DNA of 64,000 bases from Linum tenue (GCA_946122785.1 CAMGYJ010000004.1:9384150-9448149); one strand, 5' to 3'; shown: positions 1 to 13,445, counted from the stretch's first letter. A program made the numbers and translations. Notes: generated by a model not told the origin, from the letters alone.

Positions 1-214
1 TTAGTTTGTTATTCATGGGTGACAGGATTTGGTAATCAATATTCATGGATACATATAGGATTCAACGGTAGGATGACAAGTTCGAATTGAGATGGACAGT
101 TGGTATCCATTGCACTATTCTAATTAGCTCTCGTTATTTTAATGGTAATGAAATTTTCTTGTATGATCAGCGGGTTCAGGTTGGACAATGATACCCTATT
201 AGGTAAGATTCTCG
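1..214. other. left edge, no supported feature
   Basis: No coding sequence continuous with the LINE reading frame is visible here. A stop codon lies in frame a few codons before position 215. The stretch could be host flank or badly decayed LINE sequence. Confidence 0.4.
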
Positions 215-1409
215 ATGGGCAAGGAAAAGTTTCATCTAATATCATGGGACCTGTGCAAGATTCCGAAGCAGAAAGGCGGACTAGGCATCCGTAGCTTAGA
301 AACACAAAACCAGTCTCTCCTCATGAAATGGTTATGGAGATTTTCTACTGAAAGGGAATCATGGTGGAGAGAGCTCATTTGTTTAAAGTTCCCTAGTGCC
401 TCGTCTGAATGGTCGTCGGGGGATTGTACCGGAAGTGTCGGTTGTAGTCCGTGGTCGCAGATCATGAAATTGAAGCATACTTTTTGGAGAATGGCGCGCA
501 TTGAACAAGGTAGTGGTTGTTGGACTTCCTTTTGGCATGATCATTGGGTCGAAGGTTCTTGCTTGGCGGAGAAATTTCCGAGAGTGATGGCTGCTGCTGT
601 CCACCCGAGTTCCCGTGTCGCTGATCACCTGTCCATCGTGGGTGGAAATCTATTGTGGGAAATTCCTCTTAAATTTTCTCTTCGTGGGGGGGGGGGGGGC
701 AGAGAGGGAGAGAGAGTGCTTAATGAATTTACTTGAAAATATCCCTTCTTCTAGTTTTACTGCAGGTCCTGAGAGGGTGACTTGGCTGCCTGACGCGTCT
801 GCAGGCTTTAGCGTGAAGTCGGCGTACAATCACTTGATGACAGATAGACAAATCGGAGTCCCCGATTTCCCCGTCAAGGTCGTGTGGCAGAGCATAATCC
901 CAAGCAAAATCTGCATCTTCCTATGGATCGTGTTCCACAAAAGACTTCTCACCCATGACAACCTCAAGAAGCGAGGATTCCAGCTACCAAGCAGATGCGC
1001 CCTTTGTGGAAAGGAGGAGGAGAACCCAAACCATTTGTTCGTTCATTGCAGTTTCTCAAAGGAAATTTGGTGGAGGATGCGCTCTTTCGTCAGGATTGAA
1101 AGCAGTATCATTGATAACGACGATATCTCAACAAGGATCATGCGGTGGTATTGTCATAAGCCATCCAGCCCTTGGCAGTGGTGTACTAAGGTCTTCTTAC
1201 ACGCGTTTTGTTGGATAGTATGGCTGGAAAGAAATTCCAGAGTCTTCAAGGGGGAAGCTGCTTCCGCTCTCGCCGCATCTTTCCGAATTGGGTGCCTTAT
1301 TGCAAGCTGGGTGTCCACGGCAGGAAAAGTCGACAAGCATGTGGCCGAGGCTTGGGTGTTGACTCTCAAGAACAGATTGCTTCCCAGGATTAGGCGAGCT
1401 CTCCAGTGA
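215..1409 (+). pseudogene. LINE ORF2 C-terminus (RT thumb region and zf-RVT), frameshifted
   Basis: In the first frame the translation contains KQKGGLGIRSLETQN, the conserved stretch that follows the reverse-transcriptase palm in plant LINEs. From about 740 the second frame gives the zf-RVT region: FSVKSAYN, then PSKICIFLWIVFHKRLLT, then a CALC...HLFVHCSFSKEIWW zinc-binding pattern with its Cys and His residues intact. The two frames meet at a run of 14 G residues (686-699), so a slippage frameshift separates them. The reading frame ends at 1409. Family role: reverse transcription of LINE RNA at the nicked target. This fragment cannot act alone. Confidence 0.8.
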
Positions 1410-1625
1410 CATCTGAAGTAGTAGTCCTTTGCTGTCTTTTCCTTTTCTCTTCGGGGCCTTCTTGCCCCTCTTCGCTTCTGTTTATGGTGTTTTCCCTGCC
1501 TTTTTCATTTGTTCTTCCCTTGCTGTTGTTTTTTCTTGTCCCTTGGCTTGCGTTGCCCTGTTGGATCTTGTAATCTCTTTCTGATTATTTTTAATATATA
1601 TCATCCTTAACAAAAAAAAAAAAAA
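215..1625 (+). mobile_element. 5'-truncated LINE (non-LTR retrotransposon), 3' end
   Basis: The element consists of the end of a LINE ORF2 (215-1409), a pyrimidine-rich 3' untranslated region and a terminal A14 tract at 1612-1625. A poly(A) tail directly after a reverse-transcriptase-type ORF, with no LTR, is the usual structure of plant LINEs. The 5' end, carrying the endonuclease and most of the reverse transcriptase, is missing. Such 5' truncation is typical of target-primed reverse transcription. I could not identify a target-site duplication. Confidence 0.8.
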
Positions 1626-1784
1626 GATTCAAGTCGATATGGTGATAGCGATTTATGCGGGCTCTGCTCCAAAGTTAAACCTCAACTATTTTTGGTTGGG
1701 ATGATTTAGAGTTTGAATCTTAATCAGTAAAAATATATATACAGAAGAATATCACTTAAATATGAATGATATGTCTATATATTG
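1626..1784. other. spacer between LINE and TRIM
   Basis: AT-rich sequence. I see no gene or repeat structure in it. Confidence 0.4.
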
Positions 1785-1789
1785 TACAC

Positions 1790-1967
1790 TGTTATGGGAC
1801 AATCCAAGTACCACATCGGTAATACAAGGGAAGTAACCCTTGTATATTAGTGTCCACCTAGCCCAATTAGTATGAGGCCTTTTGGGGAGGACACCCAAGA
1901 GTAAAACCGTGCGGGCTTGGCCCAAAGCGGACAATATCGTACTAATTGAGCAGGCCCCGTTATGACA
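1790..1967 (+). repeat. left LTR of TRIM-like element
   Basis: Bounded by TG and CA. The last 59 bp are repeated at 2141-2199 with three substitutions or so. Confidence 0.7.
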
Positions 1968-1969
1968 AG

Positions 1970-1983
1970 TGGTATCAGAGCCA
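1970..1983 (+). other. primer-binding site of the TRIM
   Basis: The sequence tggtatcagagcca is complementary to the 3' end of initiator tRNA-Met, the usual primer of plant Copia and TRIM elements. It lies two bases after the LTR. Confidence 0.75.
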
Positions 1984-2140
1984 GGTTCGGTTCGAGGCGG
2001 CGGACGTCAGTTCGGTGGACCCTCATTCGGTGACCTCGGGATTTGAGATTCGCATCTGGTTTGGTGGATCCAGGAGAGATCCACGTTTGGGCTTGGCGGA
2101 TCAAAGAGAGTTCCGCATCTGGGAAGCATATCAAAGATTC

Positions 2141-2199
2141 GTGCGGGCTTGACCCAAAGCGAACAATATCGTACTAATTGAGCAGGCCCCGTTATGACC
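2141..2199 (+). repeat. truncated right LTR of TRIM-like element
   Basis: Matches 1909-1967. The 5' two thirds of the LTR are absent. The terminal CA has become CC, and the TSD tacac follows directly. Confidence 0.7.
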
Positions 2200-2204
2200 T
2201 ACAC

Positions 2205-2644
2205 CTTGTATCAACAATTAATCACGATAATAATGAGTAATGACCAACGTTTGATTATAAAGAAGAAATGATTGAACTTGGTCTATAACTCAATTATATC
2301 CCGATAATTCTGAGTTACTTTGACTAAATGTAGGGTACCCAGCCATAACTTAACAATTATCCTAATAACTCTGCACTCTCTCACAACTAATACCGGTTTC
2401 ACTATTAAGTACTAGCTAAGTCCTCATTCTTCATTGACAACGACCTTCATGATCAATGCTATTACTATATATCTCTTAAAATAATCCGTTAGTTAATCCG
2501 TCCAATCTGCTTCACCCGCCATGGAATAGGAATTAGTCTCCCCGTAATATTAAACACCAATAATTTTGATGACGCATGGGCACGATCATGCATGAAAGCA
2601 ATGCAATTTGTTTTCTTTTGCTGCAGCTAGCTAGCTAGCTACTG
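2205..2644. other. upstream region of the peroxidase gene
   Basis: AT-rich intergenic sequence without coding potential. It contains a catgcatg palindrome (2587-2594, an RY-type element) and a gctagctagctagcta run just before the TATA box. Either could be regulatory, but nothing in the sequence proves it. Confidence 0.4.
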
Positions 2645-2653
2645 TATATAAAT
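2645..2653 (+). promoter_or_regulatory. TATA box of the peroxidase gene
   Basis: tatataaat lies 96 bp before the ATG, the expected spacing for a transcription start around 2675-2685 and a leader of about 70 bases. Confidence 0.7.
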
Positions 2654-2748
2654 ACACCACCTTGCTCGAGTTATCTTCTATCACCAATATTCATCAATCT
2701 CTGTAACAATTGATATACAGCTTGAGTCTTTGTGCTTCGATTTAACCA

Positions 2749-4270
<1,522 letters not shown>

Positions 4271-4468
4271 TTTTAATTTCGTGTGTTAGTATGTGTTGTT
4301 GACTTGTCAACGGTTCGTGTTCATTTTATTTTACCAACAAAATCAAGTGAATAAATCTATAAAAAAATAATTAAAGTGATTAAATTCGATTGTTGAGTTA
4401 AATGGGCTGTACACGAGTTGGGCCGACGAGCATTATCGGTCCATTTAATTCATGTCTACACTATTCAA
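4271..4468. other. peroxidase 3' flank shared with the broken paralogues
   Basis: Aligns closely with 26644-26840 and 36094-36280. The alignment includes the tgttgacttgtcaac motif and the gttgagttaaatgggct stretch. It therefore serves as the empty-site reference for insertions in those copies. Confidence 0.75.
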
Positions 4469-4692
4469 TGGGCATGCGGGCGGATCCTGGTTTGGGCCGA
4501 ACCACCCACATTTGATCCGAATTTTGTCATGTCGGTGGGTTTCTGGGTGGGTGACGGTTTGTGTTGGGAGTAATCCGTCGGGTGGTGGACGGGTGCACGG
4601 GTGACCCGCTCAACCCAACAGCAAAAAGGATAAAGTCGTTAGTGCTGGAGAGGGGAGTGTGGAGACTTTAGACGAAAATTAGAGCTCCTCAT

Positions 4693-4740
4693 GGGAGCGG
4701 ATATGGTGACAACACCATATTTGTTGTTATTGTAACAACA
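4693..4740 (+). repeat. left terminal inverted repeat of the MULE
   Basis: Pairs with 15474-15521. The two share the pattern CGGATA, then ACAACACC, then TGTTGTTAT(T/A)(G/A)TAACAACA. Confidence 0.8.
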
Positions 4741-5353
4741 ACATAGGTGGACCAATAGGAACCCACCATTCTGTATACTTTTGAATTCATTCGTTGACTA
4801 GGGTAAAATACAAAGGAAGGGTATTTTTGTCCTACCGAAAATTACCAGCTCCTTTTGTCAGAAAATTTCCAGCTCGTTTCTCTCTCCCCACTTTATTCTC
4901 TGTCCAATCGCGCGGCGCCGAGGCTGAACGAGGGCGACGAATCCTCGTCGGAGCAACGCAACTACTGCAACGGCGGCAACGCAACGGCTGCGACGAGAGC
5001 CTGATCGCAGCAGCTACAGCAACGGCGGCGACGAGATCTGATCGCAGCAGCTACAGCAACGGCGGCGACGGCGGAGCAAGCTCCTGATCGCAGCTAAGAC
5101 ATTGACGATGGACGAGAATCGTGTAGATGAAGTTTCTGTTGGTTCTGTAGATGCTCAACAACTCCTGCAAATTGCAACATCTTCTGACAATGCAGCAGAA
5201 GTTGGATATCAGCTGAAAACCTCTATTTCCACCAACAGTGGCAACAATGAACAAGAAGAAGGTACGCTCAACTCAATCCTTCCTGTTTTCTTACAATGAG
5301 CACCACAATCACGCTTATACAAGCCATTTACCATATCATAAGCACTACCAATC

Positions 5354-5978
5354 AAACCGCCCACAAAAATCCCACAAACGATACCAAAAGCATCGCCAAA
5401 CACACCACATTCTTCCCAAAACAAACCACAGGAAAAAAAGAGACAATCAACCAAAACACTTTAAAAACAAACCACAATACTTCTTAAACGCACCAAAACA
5501 CCTCCAATGCACACCATTAAAACCTAAATCGTTACATTCCGCAATCTGTTTGTAAAAAAAGCACATTGTAATGCAAACCATAAATGTTATAAAAGAATCA
5601 TGAATAACTACAATGCAAACCACTTTTCACTTTTCTAGCAAATATCATTGCAAGATGAAATGATTAAACCGCCCACAAAAATCCCACAAACGATACCAAA
5701 AGCATCGCCAAACACACCACATTCTTCCCAAAACAAACCACAGTAAAAAAAGAGACAATCAACCAAAACACTTTAAAAACAAACCACAATACTTCTTAAA
5801 CGCACCAAAACACCTTCAATACACACCATTAAAACGTTAATCGTTACATTCCGCAATCTGTTTGTAAAAAAAATCATACACTGTAATGCAAACCATAAAT
5901 GTCATAAAAGCATCATGAATAACTACAACCCAAACCACTTTTCACTTTTCTAGTAAATATTATCGCAAGATGAAATGA
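5354..5978 (+). repeat. 312-bp tandem duplication in transposase intron 1
   Basis: Positions 5354-5665 repeat at 5666-5978 with few changes. Both units are built of A/C-rich words such as aaaccacaa and aaaccataaa. Confidence 0.8.
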
Positions 5979-6879
5979 TCAAGTGCTCATTTCTTTCATC
6001 ATTGCTTACAGGTGTGACATCAAACAGGTCCGAGTCAGACTACACTAGTTTGGGGTTGGCATTCAAAACCATTGAGGAAGCAAAACAATTCTACAAGAAC
6101 TATGCTCACGATCTTGGCTTCAGCGTGAGGGACATGGGAGCTGTCAAACGTTCTACAAAAAGACAGCCAACCAAAACAGCACGATATGCTAGGTATTGCT
6201 GCAGCAAAGAAGGATACAAGACCACAAGCAAGTCAAATCCCAAGAATAAAGGATCAATAGATGTGAAGGCTTATCAACGTGCTGTACCAGAAACTAGAGT
6301 TGGTTGCCCAGCTATAATCAAATTCAGATATGATATCGAGAAGGATGAATGGCTGCTTGACAAGTGGATAACAGAACACAACCATGATCTCCTCCCTCCA
6401 AAATTCAAACATCTCTTGAGGTCGAACAAGGGGATCTCAGAAATGCATGCAATGGTCGCAAAAGTGCCTGCAGATTGTGGAGTTTCACTACGGAAATCAT
6501 ATGAGTTGTTCACCACAACTTCAGGGGGGAGGGTGAATGTATCTTTTACCCCTCATGATCTGAAGAACTATATCACAGGGACAAGACAGAAATCAATGAA
6601 ACCAGGCGAAGCAACTATACTTCTTGAACATTTTCGCCATGAAGCTTACAAGAATCCATCATTCTTCTATGAAATTGAGGTAGATAGTAACGAAGATATT
6701 GCAAGTATATTCTGGGCTGATGCAAGAATGCGGTTTGACTACAGTTGCTTCGGAGATACGATCAGCTTCGACACCACATACAGGACAAACCAGAATTATC
6801 GTCCACTAGGTCAGTATTCCTTGCACTAGTTAATTTTCTTGAGATTTCGAAGTTGAATGCATACCAAACATTACACAAT

Positions 6880-7110
6880 GCATTAGGAGGTTTCTGGTGT
6901 GATTTTGCAAATGTTGTGGTTTGCTTTGTGAGGTTTATGGTTTTCTTTGTGAGGTTTGTGGTTTTCTTTGTGAGGTTTGTGGTTTGCATTAATAGGTTTC
7001 TGGTCTGCTTCCGCAAATGTTGTGGTTTGCTTTGTGAGGTTTGTGGTCTGTTTTATAAGATTTGTGGTGTGCATTAGAAGGTTTGTGGTTTGCATTAAGA
7101 AGGATTCCTT
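6880..7110 (-). repeat. inverted-polarity array in transposase intron 2
   Basis: Short degenerate units containing gtgaggtttgtggttt are the reverse complement of the aaaccacaaacctcac words found in the other introns. Polarity flips back at about 7145. Confidence 0.7.
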
Positions 7111-7989
7111 GCACTAGATAATTTTCTTGATATTTCGAAATTGAATGCATACCAAACATTACGCAATGCATACCACAAACCTCCTAAACCATACTAAAAA
7201 CGTCCCGAAGCACACCATATATATCATAAAAGACAGTCTTTGTTTGTTTCAATGTTTAATTCTATGTTGTTCTTTTTTTATTTTTAAATTACAGCTTTTT
7301 TTGTTGGCTTCAACCACCATCGTGCACTTTGCATCTTCGGGGCTGCTCTCCTATATGATGAAACAACCGCTACATTCAAGTGGTTGTTCGATGCATTCTT
7401 GAAATGTATGTCACGCATCCGACCAACATCAATATGACAATATTCACCGACCAAGCTGCTGCAATCGCCGCTGGGATTAGATCCGTCATTCCTGAAGCAT
7501 TCCATGGCTTGTGTACTTTTCATATCAAGCAGAATGCAATGAAGCATCTCGACACCACAAACACAAACATTCTAGAAGATCTGAAATATGTCACTTTTGG
7601 AGTAGAAAATGAAGAAGAATTTGAGTACAATTGGTCAAGGTTGCTAGACACATATTATCCAGAAGAAGGCACCAATCCAAGGTACTGGTTGGATTCAATT
7701 TACAAGGTGAGGAAACAGTGGTCTTCAGCATGGATTAAGGACCACTTCACAGCTGGTATGCGAAACTCACAGCTGAGTGAGTCTTGTAACAGCAACCTCC
7801 GAAACTACCTTCAACCAGATGACAACCTAGTTGAGTTCTTCACATACTTCAACAAGTTGCTCGAACGGAAAAGATCAGACGAAATGGATATGGATTATCA
7901 AATGGCAAACACAGTCCCAAACAACATGTACGTATTACTTCCTTTATTTGAACTTTTTATACTGTAGAATGCATCCACAGAACAGTTGA

Positions 7990-8260
7990 ATACAACCCAG
8001 ATACCACCTAAACCAACCCAAAAACCCTACAATCCACACCACAGACAACCTAATCCAAACCATAAACACCACAATGCACACCGCACAAGCTTAAACAACC
8101 CAGATACCACCTAAACCAACCCAAAAACCCTACAATCCATACCATAGACCACCTAATACAACCCATAAACACCACAATCCACACCACACACGACTTAAAA
8201 TAACCCATAAATCCCACAATCCGCACCACAAACAGTACAATACATATCATAAAATCATTA
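7990..8260 (+). repeat. 103-bp tandem units in transposase intron 3
   Basis: Unit starts (acccagataccacctaaacc) lie at about 7995 and 8098. The same unit recurs three more times at 9401, 9504 and 9607, beyond the gene. Confidence 0.75.
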
Positions 8261-9389
8261 ATGTAGACAAGATGTTTTATGAATGATTGTATGTTGTATG
8301 TCATCTTCCAACAGGTATGACAGAAGCCCACTTGTTCAGCAAGTCGCAAAATTATACACAACTAAGATCTACAGTTCTTTCCTTGAGGAGTATTCAGAAA
8401 GCCTTGCTTTTTTTGTGTTCCGGAATGAATCTATGGATAGAGATGGAATGACAGCTTATGAAGTGAAGAAACTGGGAGGATTCTGCAAAAGAGTCGTGTT
8501 AGTGAACAAAGAGGAGAAGAAATACAAGTGCTCATGTCGTTTGTTTGAACATTCAGGCTGGTTGTGCAGACATGTAATCAGGCAGATAGAGATGGTTGGA
8601 TTCAATGGTGATGATATTGAGCAATTGACTATCCCTAAGGAATACATTCTGCCACGATGGACGAGAGATGCCAAATCTGGAGAGAAGTTCACAATAAACA
8701 CAACAGAATGTGCTGCAACAGATACTTATGCAGGGAGGTATCAAGAACTGTGTGCTAGCATGGTTATCCTAGCAACAAAAGTCTCAATGAATGACAAGGT
8801 CTTCTCAATGGTTAAGGAAAAGATTGCAGAGCTCACTAAACTAGCTTTCCAAAGCCTTCAGACTCAAGAAACTCAGCAAACAGTACCTGGTAATTTCACA
8901 CATCTTGTTAGCATCCCTACTTATATTCACCAGTAATTGCTTAATCCAAGCCACTAATGATCTAATGCAAACCATAAACATCTTAATCCAATCCACTAAT
9001 TGCTTAATCCCTACTTATGTTCACCAGTAACTTGCATATTGCTTTTTCAACAGATGGAACCACCAGTACATCACCCTCACAAAGCGCTGCTGCTTCAGCT
9101 ACAAATGACAAATATGCCAATGTGAAGGGATTCAAGGCTCGAAAAGACCCATGGAAATCAAAGAAGAGGCCAAGAGGTGGACTTGAGGTAGCGCTGGAGA
9201 GGGCTAGAAAGCAAAGAATTGATGAACAGGCCGCCAACAAGCGTTACAAAAGCAACAATGAGTGATTAGTTTCCTTGTTATCCGTGTTTTTTTTATCTGT
9301 CATAAACTTTTAGATTTCAATGACAACTATGAGACAAATATGAACAGTTGCAGGTTTTGATAATATTTAATCAACAATAACACAGATAC

Positions 9390-10020
9390 AGTTGAATACA
9401 ACCCAGATACCACCTAAACCAACCCAAAAACCCTACAATCCACACCACAGACCACCTTATCCAAACCATAAACACCACAATGCACACCGAACAAGGTTAA
9501 ACAACCCAGATGCCACCTAAACCAACCCAAAAACCCTACAATCCACACCACAGACCACCTAATCCAAACCATAAACACCACAATGCACACCGCACAAGCT
9601 TAAACAACCCAGATACCACCTAAACCAACCCAAAAACCCTACAATCCACACCACAGACCACCTAATACAACCCATAAACACCACATCCACACCATACAGG
9701 AAAGAAAACAAACTACGAAAACTCTTAACAAAACCAAACCACAAACATATGGAAACTTTCTTGAACACTCATTAAGCAAACCACTTATGTATTAACACAA
9801 ACCATACATTGTACAACCCCCCGGGAAAAACAACCAAACTATAAACCATATGAACCACACTACAATACCCGTTAAACAATCCACTTGTCTTATAATACAC
9901 ACCATACACGAAGAACACAAATCTTCTTAATCAACCCACAACACTTCAGATACTGAACACAATAGCCTTAATCAACACCATTAACACACTAAAACACATA
10001 TTAACACACTGAAATCTGAA
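9390..10020 (+). repeat. 103-bp tandem units and A/C-rich DNA between the two MULE genes
   Basis: Three units start at about 9401, 9504 and 9607. They are followed by degenerate aaaccacaaa-type sequence up to the end of the Ulp1-like gene. The strand is almost free of G. This is the spacer between the two convergent 3' ends. Confidence 0.75.
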
Positions 10021-10739
10021 ACTGTTCTTGCAAATGCATGCTAAAATCAGCTATTCCACCTTGCGATCAAACTCCAAACTCTTCTTCTTTACCTGTTCAA
10101 GTAAACTGTTCTCCTCATTCAGCAGCAATGTTAATGTGATCTCATCCCGCCTCTGATTGATTTGTTTTTGCCACTTCCTCATAGCTGGATCCAGTTTGCC
10201 TTCCCAAAACTCAGCAAAATTCATAGCAAAAACACCACAGTCAACCCCACCACGTTGTCTCACCCCTCGCTGTCTAACCCACTTGAATTCTTCAAATTTG
10301 AAGGGCTCTTGTCTACAGGCAGGAATGTATTATGTGGCATAGCGGACCACCATATCCGCAACAGCACGAAACTTGGAATCAAGTTCGTCAGGGTAAAGGC
10401 TGTCAAGATAATCATACCGTTTGTTCTTCAGATTCACTACATACATCCTGTAGTGTTTATCAGAACAGTGGGGGAACATCCACTGCATGCAGAACAAAAA
10501 CAAGTCAGTACTCCATAAGCACAATGAAGAAAAAACACACATGAAACAATGTAGCAAATCTGACTAAAAAAAATACATACATAATCACATTGTGAGAAAT
10601 CCAAACCATCTGGTATCCACTTGCAACTTGTAATAATTTCATCAGTCTCTTCAAAAAAATTAGGCAGTGGTCCAGAGTCGTTCACTATCCCTTGCACTTT
10701 TTGCTACAAGGTAGAACACAACATAAACACAGTAAAACA

Positions 10740-10918
10740 AACCAGACGTATTATAATGCACACCACAAAAACCCTAAAACAAAGCAGACGTATTATAATG
10801 CACACCACAAAAACCCTAAAACAAACCAGACGTATTATAATGCACAACACAAAACCCTTAAACCAAACCAGACGTATTATAATGCACACCACAAAAACCC
10901 TAAAACAAAACAGAACTA
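10740..10918 (+). repeat. 42-bp tandem repeat, four units, in a Ulp1-gene intron
   Basis: Units containing cagacgtattataatgcaca start at 10743, 10785, 10827 and 10869. They are nearly identical, so the array is young. Confidence 0.85.
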
Positions 10919-12349
10919 GCAGAAAATGTAACTCACCGCCAGCCCTGAATAGAACACCCATCTTTTCAGTTGCCCTCTTCTCACTTGCTCCCGATTCAGA
11001 TAGGCAGCATAGCAGTCAATAACATCCACACTCACACATTGCCCATGTGCCAAAGTCTCTGTGTCCTTTCTATACAAGCAATCGTATCCATCAACACGAC
11101 TGAAAAGGATTTCCTTCCTATTTTTCATAATCCATAACAAACAAAACAGTCGGCATTAGAAAAGTACTAATAAGCACTATATAAAAATATATATACAAAT
11201 AACCGCATATGTATGAAATCTATACACATTAACTTACAAGTTATTCGAATCCCTTGCATATCGCAACACAGCACCCTTCAACACATCAATATCAACACCT
11301 GATGAGCCTCCTGCATTCTTCACTTTAAATTTTTTCTGATTTTTAAAGCAACCCACAAATTAGATAAAACAGTACTAAAAACAACTAACACAAACCACAA
11401 ATGCGATAAATCACACTACAAACACAAACCAAAACTGAAACATTGTACAACAAATTACCTTTCCCTTCCTAACTAGCTGACTCAACGTTAAATCTGCACT
11501 ATCATCACCACCCTCAGGCACCTCACCGGCATCAGCTTCTTTCCTTTTCTCATCAACCACCACATCTTCACAAACATCCCCCATAGCAGACTACAGAAAC
11601 CAAACCACAAAAGTTTTTAACAAAACCAGATATATGTAAACCACACTACTAACAAATGCAAAACAACCTACTACAAAAGACATGACAAACAAACCAAAAA
11701 CAGTATAATCCACACCACAAATATTCAAACACAAAACAGTAAAAATACCTTTACGACCTTCTCAACCAAGTTATCCAACTTAGCAGCATCAACACCATCA
11801 ACATTGTCATCTCCATCATCACCTTGTCCCTTTTCCTCACAGCTGTCCATCTCCATCACCTTCTTAGCATTCTCAGAATCAACACTTTTTTGTGTCATCT
11901 CCATTTTCAGATTATCAAGATGATCATCAAGCCCCTTCGAATCTGATACTCCCTTAGGAGAGGTATCATCATTAGCAGTGCCAGCAGGATCATTGTGACC
12001 AACATCTGGCGACACACCATCAGCAGTACAAGCACCATCCTTATCCATCTCCATTGACAAATCATAAAGACCCGGGGACTTTGGACTGTTAGCACCAGTC
12101 TCATCATCAGCATTGGCAGCAGATGCATTGCGACCGACATCATTGGTTCCCTTACCAACAACAACATCATCAACTCTATCAGTGAAATCGACATTATCTT
12201 CAGGACTATCCTCTGGTTGCTGCCTCTCCAGCATCTTTATATGATCATCAACTTGTTCAATGCTCGAACTGTAATGAGTAGCCATCCTCAACAAAGCCCT
12301 CTTATAACTTTCCATGTCATTCTTCAACTGATATGCCTACAAAAACACG

Positions 12350-12720
12350 AAAACAACCCAAAGTTACTGAACAGCCCAAAAGCAAACCATAAACCTTCTA
12401 AAGAATCTCACATTCCTTTTAATGAACACCTAAAACACACTTATACAAACCACATATGTTTGAGTTCTCACAGAAAAACACCTACCAAACGATGAGTACC
12501 ATAAAATATTCCTTTAACGAAGTAATGCAAACCACTATTCTTTTAATAGAAACCACAAGTACACTAAAGCAAGCCAAAGAACAAACAACAGAAAACACAA
12601 CTAACCAGCACATGAATAAAATAAAGTATTCCGTAAACAAACTAATGCAAACCACTATACTTGTAAAGCACACTGAAAGTACTCTAAAGAAAGCCATAAA
12701 ACGAATAACACAGAAAAATC
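12350..12720 (+). repeat. A/C-rich degenerate array in a Ulp1-gene intron
   Basis: Words such as aatgcaaaccactat and aagcacactgaaagtac recur at roughly 120-bp spacing, for example at 12524 and 12644. Confidence 0.6.
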
Positions 12721-13110
12721 ACTCACTTCTTCAACCGAATGAATACCATCCAAGTTGAGGTCAAGATAGGGAAGCTTCGGAAGATCCCCTTCCCTCTCCA
12801 TATCAAGATCATCTACCGGCCTTTTCCTCTTTGAACCCTGCACACATCCTCGTCCCATTGGTTGACTGGAGGTTGCTTGTTCTTCCACCACTACATCTCG
12901 ATGACCAATAGTGAGATGACCTTCGTCCATCAGTACTTGAAAAGCTGCACTTGCGACTTTGTACGACCTGTGCCTACAGGTCGGTATGGGCAGCTCAGGG
13001 GGGTTCTTCAAACGGTCAAGAATCGAAAGCTGCCACATATACAAACATAGAAGTCAAGCAACCACAAACAAACTGTGCCAGAAAGATTATAATACACACC
13101 ACACAACCAG

Positions 13111-13445
13111 GGGGGCAAAAGCAAACCATAAATATTCTTAAACAAACCATTAACATCTTCAACCACACCACATTCGTCAATAAACAAACCATAAATGATA
13201 AACAATACCAGAAACATTATAACAAAGGGGGGAAAAAGCAAACCATAATTATTCTTAAACAAACCATAAACATCTTCAACCACACCACATTCGTCAATAA
13301 ACAAACCATAAATGAAAAACAATACCAGAAACATAACACGGGGGGCAAAAGCAAACCATAAATATTCTTAAACAAACCATAAACATCTTCAACCACACCA
13401 CATTCGTCAATAAACAAACCATAAATGAAACAGTAAACCAAAATT
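13111..13445 (+). repeat. about 115-bp tandem repeat, three units, in Ulp1-gene intron 1
   Basis: Units contain a run of G, then gcaaaccataaatattctta and ccacaccacattcgtcaat. The gcaaacc anchors lie at 13121, 13239 and 13351. Confidence 0.8.

Larger units (their letters stand above)
1785..2204 (+). mobile_element. TRIM-like miniature LTR element with 5-bp TSD
   Basis: The element proper spans 1790-2199 and is flanked by the direct repeat tacac (1785-1789 and 2200-2204). The left LTR (1790-1967, 178 bp) starts TGTTATGGG and ends TTATGACA. It is followed after two bases by tggtatcagagcc, the primer-binding site complementary to initiator tRNA-Met. The internal part is only about 170 bp and has no coding capacity. 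The right terminal repeat is represented by its last 59 bp only (2141-2199, matching 1909-1967). A Copia-type PBS, tiny size and intact TSD fit a terminal-repeat retrotransposon in miniature whose right LTR has lost its 5' part. Confidence 0.75.
5108..9265 (+). pseudogene. FAR1/FRS-like MULE transposase, 5 exons, one 8-bp frameshift
   Basis: Exons are 5108-5261, 6012-6809, 7295-7927, 8315-8889 and 9054-9265. All borders are GT/AG and the phases agree, giving about 787 residues once an extra 8 bp at 7436-7443 is discounted. Exon 2 holds the FAR1-type zinc-binding DNA-binding domain (FYKNYAHDLGFSVR, CCSKEGY, VGCPA, EHNHDL) and the first catalytic Asp (ISFDTTYRTN, 6780-6782). Exon 3 holds the second Asp (IFTDQAAAI, 7449-7451), the C2H signature GLCTFHIKQN and the catalytic Glu (QLSESCN, 7779-7781). 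Exon 4 has a SWIM zinc finger (CSCRLFEHSGWLCRH). Exon 5 ends with a basic tail. Family role: cut-and-paste transposition, with FHY3/FAR1-type relatives domesticated as regulators. The ATG at 5108 is chosen because it opens the frame that splices in phase. The 8-bp insertion shifts the frame between the two Asp residues. Confidence 0.85.
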
